From a virus: DNA of 64,000 nt. This document shows, in pieces, positions 33,978 through 42,546 of the stretch. Numbering within the stretch: the first letter of the stretch is position 1; each line of letters begins with the position of its first letter. The notes under the pieces were generated by a model. That model searched no databases. It had not been told where the DNA came from and worked only from the letters and a program-made list of their open reading frames with translations. The stretch is taken from positions 1 through 64,000 of IMG/VR virus record IMGVR_UViG_3300025425_000010, one strand, 5' to 3'. The translations under genes and the position numbers were made by a program.

Positions 33978-34217
33978 ATGAGATTCTTAAAAACGTTTGA
34001 AGGCTTTAAAGTAAATAATATAGAACACAGTGATATCATAAAGGTTATTAAAAACAGAGGTCGTTTGTATGCAAGTTCGATAAAGGATTTATCAGATGCT
34101 GACCCGAAAGAGCCATTGGTACCTGTGAGTGTTGATAATGATGGACTTATAACTGTTTTATACGATAGTGGTGAGTATGAGGTTAGTCTTGATAATGTGG
34201 ATAGGATTGAATTTTAA
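33978..34217 (+). CDS. Small tagged protein
   Basis: 79 residues from MRFLKTFEGFKVNN; the upstream Met at 33921 would place the tag internally. After the tag, a small beta-rich domain (PLVPVSVDNDGLITVLYDSGEYEVSLDNV) that looks like an SH3-type barrel. The start lies downstream of AATATATATAT. Confidence 0.6.
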   Translation: MRFLKTFEGFKVNNIEHSDIIKVIKNRGRLYASSIKDLSDADPKEPLVPVSVDNDGLITVLYDSGEYEVSLDNVDRIEF

Positions 34218-34229
34218 ATAATAATAATA

Positions 34230-34597
34230 TGGAACACCTGAGAAAATTTAATGAAGATAATGGTATATCTGAAAGAAACTCGTTATTATTCTCCGATTGA
34301 GATGAATTGATTTCTGAGGATTTCGATAAGATACATAGTAGTGGTAGAAATGTATATATGGTCGATACTGATTATAAAATAAAAGTAGTTCCTGATTATA
34401 AAGCACTGAAAAATTTCACAGTTTTTGGTGGGAAAAATGTAGAACCAGCTGAACTATTTAAATATTTACTTTTTGTTGAGAGTAGTAAAATTGAGAATAT
34501 GCAGAAGATGATTGATAGTGTAATGGATATTAAGAAAGCTTATGATGATAAAATCAGAGAACAGCTTAATCACGTATTATACCTATCACAACAATAA
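34230..34597 (+). pseudogene. Tagged protein with in-frame TGA
   Basis: MEHLRKFNEDNGIS is the tag; the frame stops at TGA 34298-34300 after 23 residues and then continues open in the same frame for 99 codons (ISEDFDKIHSSGRNVYMVDTDY...). TGA ends other genes here, so it is not reassigned. The downstream part could also start at TTG 34307. It is a nonsense-mutated gene, a readthrough gene or a sequencing error. Confidence 0.55.
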
Positions 34598-34665
34598 TAA
34601 TCTTAACATCAAACCTCTGAAGTAAAGGATATTTTTGTATAAAATATCTAACTGTTAAGATATGG

Positions 34666-36555
34666 TTAATTTGTTAATAATTCAAATTTCATTTTACCAC
34701 AATCATATATTCTTAGGTGTCCTGACTCTTTCATATATTGTGATTCCGTCATACTCACTTCTAATTTTAATTTGGATTTCCGGTATGAGGATTTGTGTTT
34801 TCTTTTCCCATTAATTATGTAGGAATAATCTGGTTTGGATTCAGATATTTTATCGAATCCCAGTTTTTTATATAGGTTACCGTTACTCCAGCTCATATCG
34901 GCATAACTTATAATACGTTCAGCTTTATTCATATCTATGAAATGTTTGAGTAGTTTTGATGCACCACCAACTATAGTATGTTCCGATTTATTACAGAAAC
35001 GTGAAAGATTCCACCCACTTTCTAACATTTTTTTGCGGCCTTCTGATTTATCGAATGTCATTATACTAACCAACTCACCATCACAAATTAACCCCAGTGA
35101 TTTCTTAATAGTCTTGTTATATCCCTGTATATGGTTGTTATTCAAGAATTCACGTATGATATTGTTATCGAATAATTCGATAATATCACATTTCCTGGCA
35201 AATATTCGGGTTGTTGTCTTGATTAACATATTGGATATCATTGACTTTTGTATAACATTCTTATATATCCACTCATCTTCCCATATATGTATTATGCGTA
35301 TGTCCCTATCTAGAAAATGTTTAGTCTTTTTTTGGTGATAGTTCCTGTCCTTATTCGCCTCTGAATGCCAGTATAATCCATTATACTCAAAACCTATTTT
35401 AAGTGCTGGTAGGTAAATATCTATCTCCAAACCATCACGATATGATTGTATGATTTCACCGTCATAAATTGATGATATAAATTCAAATAGTTCCTGTTCT
35501 CTGATGGATATAGTATTCTTAATAGGATGGCACACCGTACACATTGGTAAATTTTGTTTTTTTCTACTGAAATAGTTATCAGTGTGTATTTCAAAATTGT
35601 GTTCCTTATCACAACGAAAAAGAGAAATTCTACTTCCTATATAGGAAATATATACATCATCACTACCTATTATGGTATTTTCTTTACGGAAAATATCACT
35701 TGATGTGTTGTTTGTTGTGCCAAATTTTTCTACATTATTTACTTCTCGTATATTTTTAATATCGTTGTTCTGTATTGGATATTCAAATCCATACCTTTCT
35801 AGATTTGTTACACGTATCCGTTTCTTTATGATGTCTGACTTTAATGGGTTATCTACATTATAATTACTCAGTAGTGTTTCTTTGGATTTTTTCTGTATCT
35901 CATTGGATAATAGTGGTGATCTATATCCATACCTTTCTAAATTGGTTTCAATAATCTTTTGCTTGACCTCATCGGATTTTGATGGGGTTTCAAAACCATA
36001 CCTTTCTAGATTAGTTTTCTTAGATTTATCTCTAACTACATCAGATTGTAGTGACCACTCAACACCATATTTACCCAGGTTAGTTTTTTTCACTTTGTCT
36101 TTATATTCATCTGTTTTAGTGAAATTATCAACACCATACCTTTCTAGATTAGTTTCAATTATTTTATCCTTCACCATATCACTCTGAAACGAGTGACTAA
36201 CTCCATACCTTTCTACATTTGTATTTATTCGATTTTTTTTAACAGATTCTAATTGTGATATGTTGTTAGCACCAGTAGTTTCCCTGAGGATTTGTCTTCT
36301 TTTAACATCACCACATTTATGAGAACAACAGAACAAACCCCCTTTTAAAATGCTTCTATTGTATAATTTGTATGTGATGTCTACATCATTCTCACAAATA
36401 TCACACTTGGCTCTTATAATTGAATTTGATCCGTGTGTGAGTTCTTCGACTTTAACTTCGATAATATCACCAGAAACAACAATATATCCGATATTATTAA
36501 AATGTTTTTTGTTTTGTGGGAATATCTTAATGTGTATTGTTTTGGTTAATATCAT
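34666..36555 (-). CDS. Repeat-containing Vsr-like (Hef-type) homing endonuclease, copy 2
   Basis: 629 residues, same architecture as 1786-3729: Cys-rich region (CDICENDVDIT...C), about eight to nine repeats such as ERYGVDNFTKTDEYKDKVKKT (about 95-270), CTVCHPI knuckle, nuclease core (DGLEIDIYLP, GFEYNGLYWHSE, IIHIWEDEW) and the acetyltransferase-like C-terminus (NHIQGYN, SRFCNKS, ISYADMSWS). It is divergent from copy 3, which starts 112 bases away. Confidence 0.85.
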   Translation of the reverse strand: MILTKTIHIKIFPQNKKHFNNIGYIVVSGDIIEVKVEELTHGSNSIIRAKCDICENDVDITYKLYNRSILKGGLFCCSHKCGDVKRRQILRETTGANNISQLESVKKNRINTNVERYGVSHSFQSDMVKDKIIETNLERYGVDNFTKTDEYKDKVKKTNLGKYGVEWSLQSDVVRDKSKKTNLERYGFETPSKSDEVKQKIIETNLERYGYRSPLLSNEIQKKSKETLLSNYNVDNPLKSDIIKKRIRVTNLERYGFEYPIQNNDIKNIREVNNVEKFGTTNNTSSDIFRKENTIIGSDDVYISYIGSRISLFRCDKEHNFEIHTDNYFSRKKQNLPMCTVCHPIKNTISIREQELFEFISSIYDGEIIQSYRDGLEIDIYLPALKIGFEYNGLYWHSEANKDRNYHQKKTKHFLDRDIRIIHIWEDEWIYKNVIQKSMISNMLIKTTTRIFARKCDIIELFDNNIIREFLNNNHIQGYNKTIKKSLGLICDGELVSIMTFDKSEGRKKMLESGWNLSRFCNKSEHTIVGGASKLLKHFIDMNKAERIISYADMSWSNGNLYKKLGFDKISESKPDYSYIINGKRKHKSSYRKSKLKLEVSMTESQYMKESGHLRIYDCGKMKFELLTN

Positions 36556-36666
36556 GGTATTTACGTGAGTGTTTTAACCTATATATATAAAAGTGGATGA
36601 TTAGTTTCCATTTATGTCCTAGGTGGAACGATAGTATCTAATATATAAAGAAAATGTATATGTATT

Positions 36667-38553
36667 ATGATATTAGATGAATATGTGAAAGTAGAGTTGG
36701 TGAATAGGAACTATAAAAAATTATCAAGTAAGTATGGTCTCAAAGATGTATCAGTTGGTGATATTGTTGAAATACCAATTAATAAATTATCTAAATCATC
36801 ACACTACATGGTTAATGTATCCTGTGATTATTGTGATATTAATTTAGAGGTTCCGTTTAAACGGTATAATAAGAGTACTGAGGTTATTGATAAATACTCA
36901 TGTTCGAATAAGGATTGCTCAAACCAAAAGATTAAAGATGTCTGTCAAGAAAAATATGGTGTCGATAATCCCTTCCAATCCAAAAATGTTAAAAAGAAGA
37001 TTAAAGAAACCATGTTGTATAAATATGGAGTTGAACACCCAATGTTTTTAGAAGAAACAAAAGGGAAAATAAAAGATACTTGTTTGGAAAGGTATGGTGT
37101 TGATAACTATACTAAAACCGATGAATATAAAGTAAAAACAAAGGAAACAAATTTGGAGAGATATGGTGTGGAGTGGGCTATGCAATCGGATGTTATCAAA
37201 GAACGATCCAAGAAGTCCAGTCTGAAGATATATGGAGTAGACCACCCACACAAATCGAAAGTGGTAAGGGATAAATTTATAGAAACCAACATGAATAATT
37301 GTGGGTTTCCTACAAATCTAATGTGTCCAGATAATATTGAACAAGTTAAACATACAAACTTGGATAGATATGGGGTTGAGTATCCACTACAGTCGGAAGA
37401 AATTAAAGATAAAATAAAAATTACTTGTTTAGAAAGATATGGGGTTGATAATCCATTAAAAAGTAAATTGGTTAGAGATAAAATGTATAATACAAATATT
37501 GAAAGATATGGTAATAAATATGTAAGTATGAGTCCTGTTGTACGTAGTAATTTTAAAATGTGTTGTGATGATAATTATATTAAATACCTCGGTAATAATT
37601 ATTCTTCATTTAAATGTTATAAAGGTCATAATTTCAAAATATCAACAAATAATTACTACGGTAGGATGAGTTATGGAACTGTACTTTGTACTGAATGTTA
37701 TCCAATCGGTGATACTGTTTCTATAAATGAGCAAGAAGTTTATAATTATATCAAAGAAATTTATGATGGTGAAATCATACAATCATATCGTGATGGTTTG
37801 GAGATAGATATTTACCTACCAGCACTTAAAATAGGTTTTGAGTATAATGGATTATACTGGCATTCGGATAAATACAAAGATAAAAACTACCATTCGGATA
37901 AAACCAAGTTTTTCAAAGAACGAGGAATACGTATAATACACATCTGGGAAGATGATTGTGTGTTGAAACGTAATATTATAAAGAGTCAAATATCCAATAT
38001 GGTAGGTTTAGTTGTTAATAAGGTATATGGTAGGACGTGTGTAATAAAGGAGTTAGTGGATATTAAGATGTGTAGGAAGTTTTTGGATGATAACCATATA
38101 CAAGGATTTGTACCATCCACACTGAAACTTGGACTATTTTATAGTGGTGAATTGGTTAGTATAATGACATTTGATAAGTTTGAAGGGCGGAAGAAAATGG
38201 AAGAAAATGGGTGGACATTATCCCGGTTTTGTTCTAAAATTGATTATAGTGTAATTGGTGGGTTTACAAAATTACTCAATAATTTTATAAAAATATATAA
38301 CCCAATTAGAATTGTGAGTTATTCTGATAATGATTGGAGTCTGGGTGGTATATATGAAACATCTGGTTTCTCAAAAGTGTCTGATGTACCCATAGACTAT
38401 AAATACATAATAGATGGTGTTCGTGTGAATAAGTCAAAATTTAGAAAATCTAACTTACCAGGGGATTTATCGGAATCTCAGTACATGTCTAGTAATGGTA
38501 TTCTACGAGTCTATAATTGTGGTAAAAGTAAATATGAGATGATATTATCTTAA
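36667..38553 (+). CDS. Repeat-containing Vsr-like (Hef-type) homing endonuclease, copy 3
   Basis: 628 residues: CDYCDINLEV...C...C region, about nine repeats (LERYGVDNPLKSKLVRDKM and the like), CTECYPI knuckle, the same nuclease core with IWEDDC in place of IWEDDW, and the C-terminal region to NCGKSKYEM. A terminator at 38558 ends it. The back-to-back pair with copy 2 suggests duplication with inversion or two separate insertions. Confidence 0.85.
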   Translation: MILDEYVKVELVNRNYKKLSSKYGLKDVSVGDIVEIPINKLSKSSHYMVNVSCDYCDINLEVPFKRYNKSTEVIDKYSCSNKDCSNQKIKDVCQEKYGVDNPFQSKNVKKKIKETMLYKYGVEHPMFLEETKGKIKDTCLERYGVDNYTKTDEYKVKTKETNLERYGVEWAMQSDVIKERSKKSSLKIYGVDHPHKSKVVRDKFIETNMNNCGFPTNLMCPDNIEQVKHTNLDRYGVEYPLQSEEIKDKIKITCLERYGVDNPLKSKLVRDKMYNTNIERYGNKYVSMSPVVRSNFKMCCDDNYIKYLGNNYSSFKCYKGHNFKISTNNYYGRMSYGTVLCTECYPIGDTVSINEQEVYNYIKEIYDGEIIQSYRDGLEIDIYLPALKIGFEYNGLYWHSDKYKDKNYHSDKTKFFKERGIRIIHIWEDDCVLKRNIIKSQISNMVGLVVNKVYGRTCVIKELVDIKMCRKFLDDNHIQGFVPSTLKLGLFYSGELVSIMTFDKFEGRKKMEENGWTLSRFCSKIDYSVIGGFTKLLNNFIKIYNPIRIVSYSDNDWSLGGIYETSGFSKVSDVPIDYKYIIDGVRVNKSKFRKSNLPGDLSESQYMSSNGILRVYNCGKSKYEMILS

Positions 38554-38557
38554 TAAA

Positions 38558-38589
38558 AAGTGGATGGTCAGTTACCCGACCATCCACTT
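38558..38589. terminator. Hairpin terminator between convergent genes
   Basis: AAGTGGATGGTC (38558-38569), loop AGTTACCC, GACCATCCACTT (38578-38589): a 12-base-pair stem between the convergent endonuclease and VWA genes. It can serve both strands. Confidence 0.75.
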
Positions 38590-38612
38590 ACAAACAAACA
38601 CAAACCAAATTC

Positions 38613-40097
38613 TTAGTGAGTTTCTTCGAGTACGATTTGTTTAACACCCTTCTTGGAGTTATGTGAGATTGGCATCTCAACACCCACAGAGATCATAAGT
38701 ACTCGACCATTTACTTTGGAAAGGTCCAAAGTGTCAGTATATCCGTCACTCAAAACTACAGTGTTGAACTCGTTGTAGTGTTCAACTACGTAATCTATTG
38801 AAGGTTGAATTACAGTACCACCAAGACCTTTAATCTTCATAGTTTCAAGTTGTCTTTTCTTCTTGAACTTCTGTACCCATTTGACATCGGTATCACCTTG
38901 GATGAAGTTAATTTCGATATCGTTTTGGTACACATAATTCAATACTCGTTCAAAAGTACCTTGACCACCCATTGATCCTGATGTATCAAGTATAACGTTG
39001 ATAGTAGTCTTTACTTTACGGTTACCTTTAAGACCATTGATACCTCTTCTGTTAATTTTGGTAATAGTCTTATGTTTCTTGGTACCGAAGATTTGGTTAG
39101 AGATGGTACGTTTGATTTCTTTCAAGTAATCTTTACGTTTCTTCTGAAGTCTATTCAGAGTTGTTTCGATATTACCGGAAGCCAATCCACGAGCTGCTAA
39201 TCGATCCATTACATCACGTACCATTGTCTCTCTCATTTCTTCTGGAACTTCGTCAGTCATGTGTGAATCGAGGTATTGTCCTTCATTCTTCTCCATGTCT
39301 GAGAAGATTTGTTCTTTCGACCAAGTATCCATTGAACCATTACCTGATGGATTCTGACCATAAGGACCATATGATGGTTTTCCTTTGGAGTCTTTACCAC
39401 CCTCGTTACCAGTTCCGTTACAGTCTGGACATGGTGATCCACTACCTTCTCCTTGTCCTTCACCACCTTCTCCTTGTCCTTCACCTTTTTCGCCAGAATC
39501 AGATGGTTTCTCACCACTACCATCACAAGTTTCACACTTGGCTTGATCCTCATCTTTTTCGTTCTGTTCTTGTTCCCACTTGTCTTTTTCTTCTCTCAAC
39601 CAAGTGTAAAGTTCTTCAAAGATAAGTTTACCAGTATATTCTTTTGGTAGAAACAAAGCCATGTTCTTACCTGATTCATCTTTTGGAACTTCAACGAAGT
39701 TGTGTGAGATATCTTCCCAAATGATGTGATTGATAATCATATCCTGAGCGATGTTCGACAACTTGTGATCATACTGACCAGTAATCGTTCTTCGTGGGTG
39801 TCTAAACAATAAGTGGAAATCTTCGTGTAATGTTACGAAATTAACTTCTTTCTGTGACATGTTCTGTAAGAACTTCGGTGAGTAGTAGAAGTTCATACCT
39901 TTTGTAGTAACATTCACACCACATGTTGGTATGCTGTTAGTTTCGTGAAAATTGACATTCAAGTTAAACTCACCGTAGTAAGGTAGATTGACTTTCGTAT
40001 CAATTAACATTTCTTGAATCGATGTTAAAAGTTTTTCGTGGATGTTTTTGTTTATAATCATATCTTTCTTATTATGTTTTATTGATTTGTTTAACAA
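38613..40097 (-). CDS. VWA-domain protein with HExxH motif, probable MoxR partner
   Basis: 494 residues. TLHEDFHLLF (about 92-101) is an HExxH motif of the putative metallopeptidase type that precedes VWA domains. A Gly/Glu-rich linker (about 190-255) holds two CxxCxGxG knuckles (CETCDGSG, CPDCNGTG) as in DnaJ. The VWA domain begins at NVILDTSGSMGG (about 370), with the metal-binding DxSxS. This architecture pairs with MoxR ATPases, one of which is at 26686. The target is unknown. Confidence 0.8.
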   Translation of the reverse strand: MLNKSIKHNKKDMIINKNIHEKLLTSIQEMLIDTKVNLPYYGEFNLNVNFHETNSIPTCGVNVTTKGMNFYYSPKFLQNMSQKEVNFVTLHEDFHLLFRHPRRTITGQYDHKLSNIAQDMIINHIIWEDISHNFVEVPKDESGKNMALFLPKEYTGKLIFEELYTWLREEKDKWEQEQNEKDEDQAKCETCDGSGEKPSDSGEKGEGQGEGGEGQGEGSGSPCPDCNGTGNEGGKDSKGKPSYGPYGQNPSGNGSMDTWSKEQIFSDMEKNEGQYLDSHMTDEVPEEMRETMVRDVMDRLAARGLASGNIETTLNRLQKKRKDYLKEIKRTISNQIFGTKKHKTITKINRRGINGLKGNRKVKTTINVILDTSGSMGGQGTFERVLNYVYQNDIEINFIQGDTDVKWVQKFKKKRQLETMKIKGLGGTVIQPSIDYVVEHYNEFNTVVLSDGYTDTLDLSKVNGRVLMISVGVEMPISHNSKKGVKQIVLEETH

Positions 40098-40187
40098 AGA
40101 TAGTTAATATTACCAACTATCATAATTTATATACAACTATTACGGAGAATTTATATTTAATATATATTAAAAAGTAATTATGTTAAT

Positions 40188-41870
40188 ATGATATTTGATA
40201 ATAGTATTGAAATTAAAATAACTAAGCGTAATATTGAACACTTCTCTATGTACTACAGAGATATAAAATTAAGGGATATAATTGATGTTTCTCCGGAAAA
40301 TTTACAGAAAAATAGTAATATAAGAATAAATGTTTTATGTGATGTGTGTGGTATCTCTAATAACATTAAGAACCAGGCGTATACTAAGAATATAAATTCA
40401 TGTAAATCTAATCCAATTTATACATGTGATAAATGTTCACATATTAAAAATAAAGCCAGTTGTTTGGAGGTTTATGGTGAGGACCATTATTCTAAAACTG
40501 ATGAGTGGAAGGATCGGACAAGAAAGACTTGTTTGGAAAAATATGGTGAGGATCATTATTCTAAAACTGATGAGTGGTCTAAGAGATTTGAAGAGACTTG
40601 TTTGGAGAAGTATGGGGTTGAAAACCCATTTATGGATTCTAAAAAAATAAGAGAATCTTTCAATAGTAAGTATGGAGTTGACCACCCATCACAGGTTACT
40701 GAAATACATGAACGTATTAAGAGTAGTAATAAAACATCAACCGGGTATGAGAGTCCGTTATCCTCCCCAGAGATAAGGAGTCGTATTAATACTACAATGT
40801 TGCGTAAGTATGGTTCTATAATACCATATAAGTCGGAAGATATTAGGTCAAGGTTAGTGGTGTGTAAGAATAAAAATTATTTAAATTATATAAGTGATAA
40901 TATATCACTGTTTAAGTGTGATAATGGATGTGATCACAATTTTGAAATGGAATCTTATATGTATCATAATCGTTTACGTGGTGGTGTTCATTTATGTACA
41001 GTATGTAACCCAATTGGGGATTCGGTGTCAATAAAGGAGAAGGAGTTGTTTGAGTATATATCATCAATATATAGTGGTGAAATTATAAGATCATATCGAG
41101 ATGGTTTGGAGATTGATATCTATTTGCCGGAATTGAATATTGGATTTGAATTTAATGGATTGTACTGGCACTCTGAAAAATATAAAGATAAAAATTACCA
41201 CCTAGATAAAACTAACCATTTCAAGGAAAAGGGTATTCGTATAATACACATCTGGGAAGATGATTGGGTGAATAAGACAGATATACTTAAAAGCCAAATA
41301 TCTAATATGGTTGGTGAGACAAATACTAGGATATTTGCTAGAAAATGTGAAGTCCGTGTGGTAGGTAGTAAATTATCTAATATTTTTCTATATGATAACC
41401 ACATACAGGGTGGTGATAAGAGTGTTGTTAAATTGGGTTTGTTTTGTGATGGTGATATGGTATCTATTATGACATTTAATAAATTCGAGGGTAGAAACAA
41501 GATGGGTTTTGGTGAATGGAACCTGTCGAGGTTTTGTAATGTGAAAAATTATTCGGTTGTTGGTGGATCGTCTAAATTATTATCATATTTCATAAAGGAG
41601 AATGTAGTTTCCCGTATAATAAGTTATGCTGATGCTGATTGGTCAGTTGGTAATTTATATAAGGTAATGTGTTTTGAAAAATCTCATCATAGTAACCCAG
41701 ATTATAAATATGTTATTGATGGTGTTCGTAATCACAAACAGAATTATAAGAAGAAGAACCTTGGTATATCAGGTCAAGCCATAACCGAGTCAGTATATAT
41801 GAGAAGTAAAGGTTATTACCGAATATGGGATTGTGGGAAAATAAAATTTACAAAACATGTATCTACATAA
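40188..41870 (+). CDS. Repeat-containing Vsr-like (Hef-type) homing endonuclease, copy 4
   Basis: 560 residues, the shortest full copy, with about six repeats (two nearly identical GEDHYSKTDEW units at about 95-140). CDVCG...CDKC at the N-terminus, CTVCNPI knuckle, nuclease core (DGLEIDIYLPELNIGFEFNG, IIHIWEDDW) and C-terminus DCGKIKF. The lower repeat number with an intact nuclease shows the array length varies freely. Confidence 0.85.
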   Translation: MIFDNSIEIKITKRNIEHFSMYYRDIKLRDIIDVSPENLQKNSNIRINVLCDVCGISNNIKNQAYTKNINSCKSNPIYTCDKCSHIKNKASCLEVYGEDHYSKTDEWKDRTRKTCLEKYGEDHYSKTDEWSKRFEETCLEKYGVENPFMDSKKIRESFNSKYGVDHPSQVTEIHERIKSSNKTSTGYESPLSSPEIRSRINTTMLRKYGSIIPYKSEDIRSRLVVCKNKNYLNYISDNISLFKCDNGCDHNFEMESYMYHNRLRGGVHLCTVCNPIGDSVSIKEKELFEYISSIYSGEIIRSYRDGLEIDIYLPELNIGFEFNGLYWHSEKYKDKNYHLDKTNHFKEKGIRIIHIWEDDWVNKTDILKSQISNMVGETNTRIFARKCEVRVVGSKLSNIFLYDNHIQGGDKSVVKLGLFCDGDMVSIMTFNKFEGRNKMGFGEWNLSRFCNVKNYSVVGGSSKLLSYFIKENVVSRIISYADADWSVGNLYKVMCFEKSHHSNPDYKYVIDGVRNHKQNYKKKNLGISGQAITESVYMRSKGYYRIWDCGKIKFTKHVST

Positions 41871-41934
41871 ACAATCCATGTTATTATTTGTGTAATTCGT
41901 ATGTAAGATATATAAAAATAAACAAAAACAAATT

Positions 41935-42450
41935 ATGGAACAAAGTAAAAAAGACAGGTTAAGTGAAATTGGTGAATTGTTGTTTAAAGAAGGAGCATTC
42001 TTCTCAAAAATGCCAGAAGATGAGCAGGATTTATTCGCTGAGGGTCTTGAATTATTCGCTAGGTTGGGAGCTGAGAGAGTTTGGTATGAGAAAAATTGTG
42101 AAGGTGGTTCTACTGAATCAGATAATGGTTCTACTGAATCAGATAATTTATCTGATGCTCTCAAAGAAGCTATTCAGTTTGTTAGAGGTGGATTTAACAT
42201 AAATGTTAATGTTACACCGAATTCTAATTATCCAGAAAATAATTCTGAATGTGGTGGTGATGTATATGATAAAGAAGAGATGATTAATGATGGTTCTTAC
42301 GACCCGATATATAAAACTGAAGAAGAGTTTATGTATGGTGATGTTGGTAAGATGTATAATATCAATGATGAATTTTTGAGCCCAGATGAGGAATTTGCTG
42401 ATAAAAAACCATTGGATGATAAGTCTATTGATGAGGTTAAGGGTGAATAA
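41935..42450 (+). CDS. Acidic hypothetical protein
   Basis: 171 residues. A helical first half (KKDRLSEIGELLFKEGAFFSKMPEDEQDLF), a duplicated GSTESDN segment, and a low-complexity acidic second half. No domain recognised. Followed by a strong terminator. Confidence 0.6.
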   Translation: MEQSKKDRLSEIGELLFKEGAFFSKMPEDEQDLFAEGLELFARLGAERVWYEKNCEGGSTESDNGSTESDNLSDALKEAIQFVRGGFNINVNVTPNSNYPENNSECGGDVYDKEEMINDGSYDPIYKTEEEFMYGDVGKMYNINDEFLSPDEEFADKKPLDDKSIDEVKGE

Positions 42451-42490
42451 CCATTGGATGATAAACTTTAATCTGTAGAAAAATTGTTAA

Positions 42491-42524
42491 AAAAAAGGGG
42501 ATTCTATTTTGAATCCCCTTTTTT
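42491..42524. terminator. Hairpin terminator between convergent genes
   Basis: AAAAAAGGGGATTC, loop TATTTT, GAATCCCCTTTTTT: a 14-base-pair stem with A and T runs, between the convergent genes ending at 42450 and 42547. Confidence 0.85.
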
Positions 42525-42546
42525 GTTTTTATATAATTGAGAGTTT

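Noticed and set aside
39161-39650. Open frames antisense to the VWA protein
   Set aside because: They come from the low-complexity Gly/Glu linker read on the other strand; the VWA gene has clear domain motifs.
41790-42164. Ser-rich open frame antisense to 41935
   Set aside because: It overlaps two supported plus-strand genes and shows no motif.
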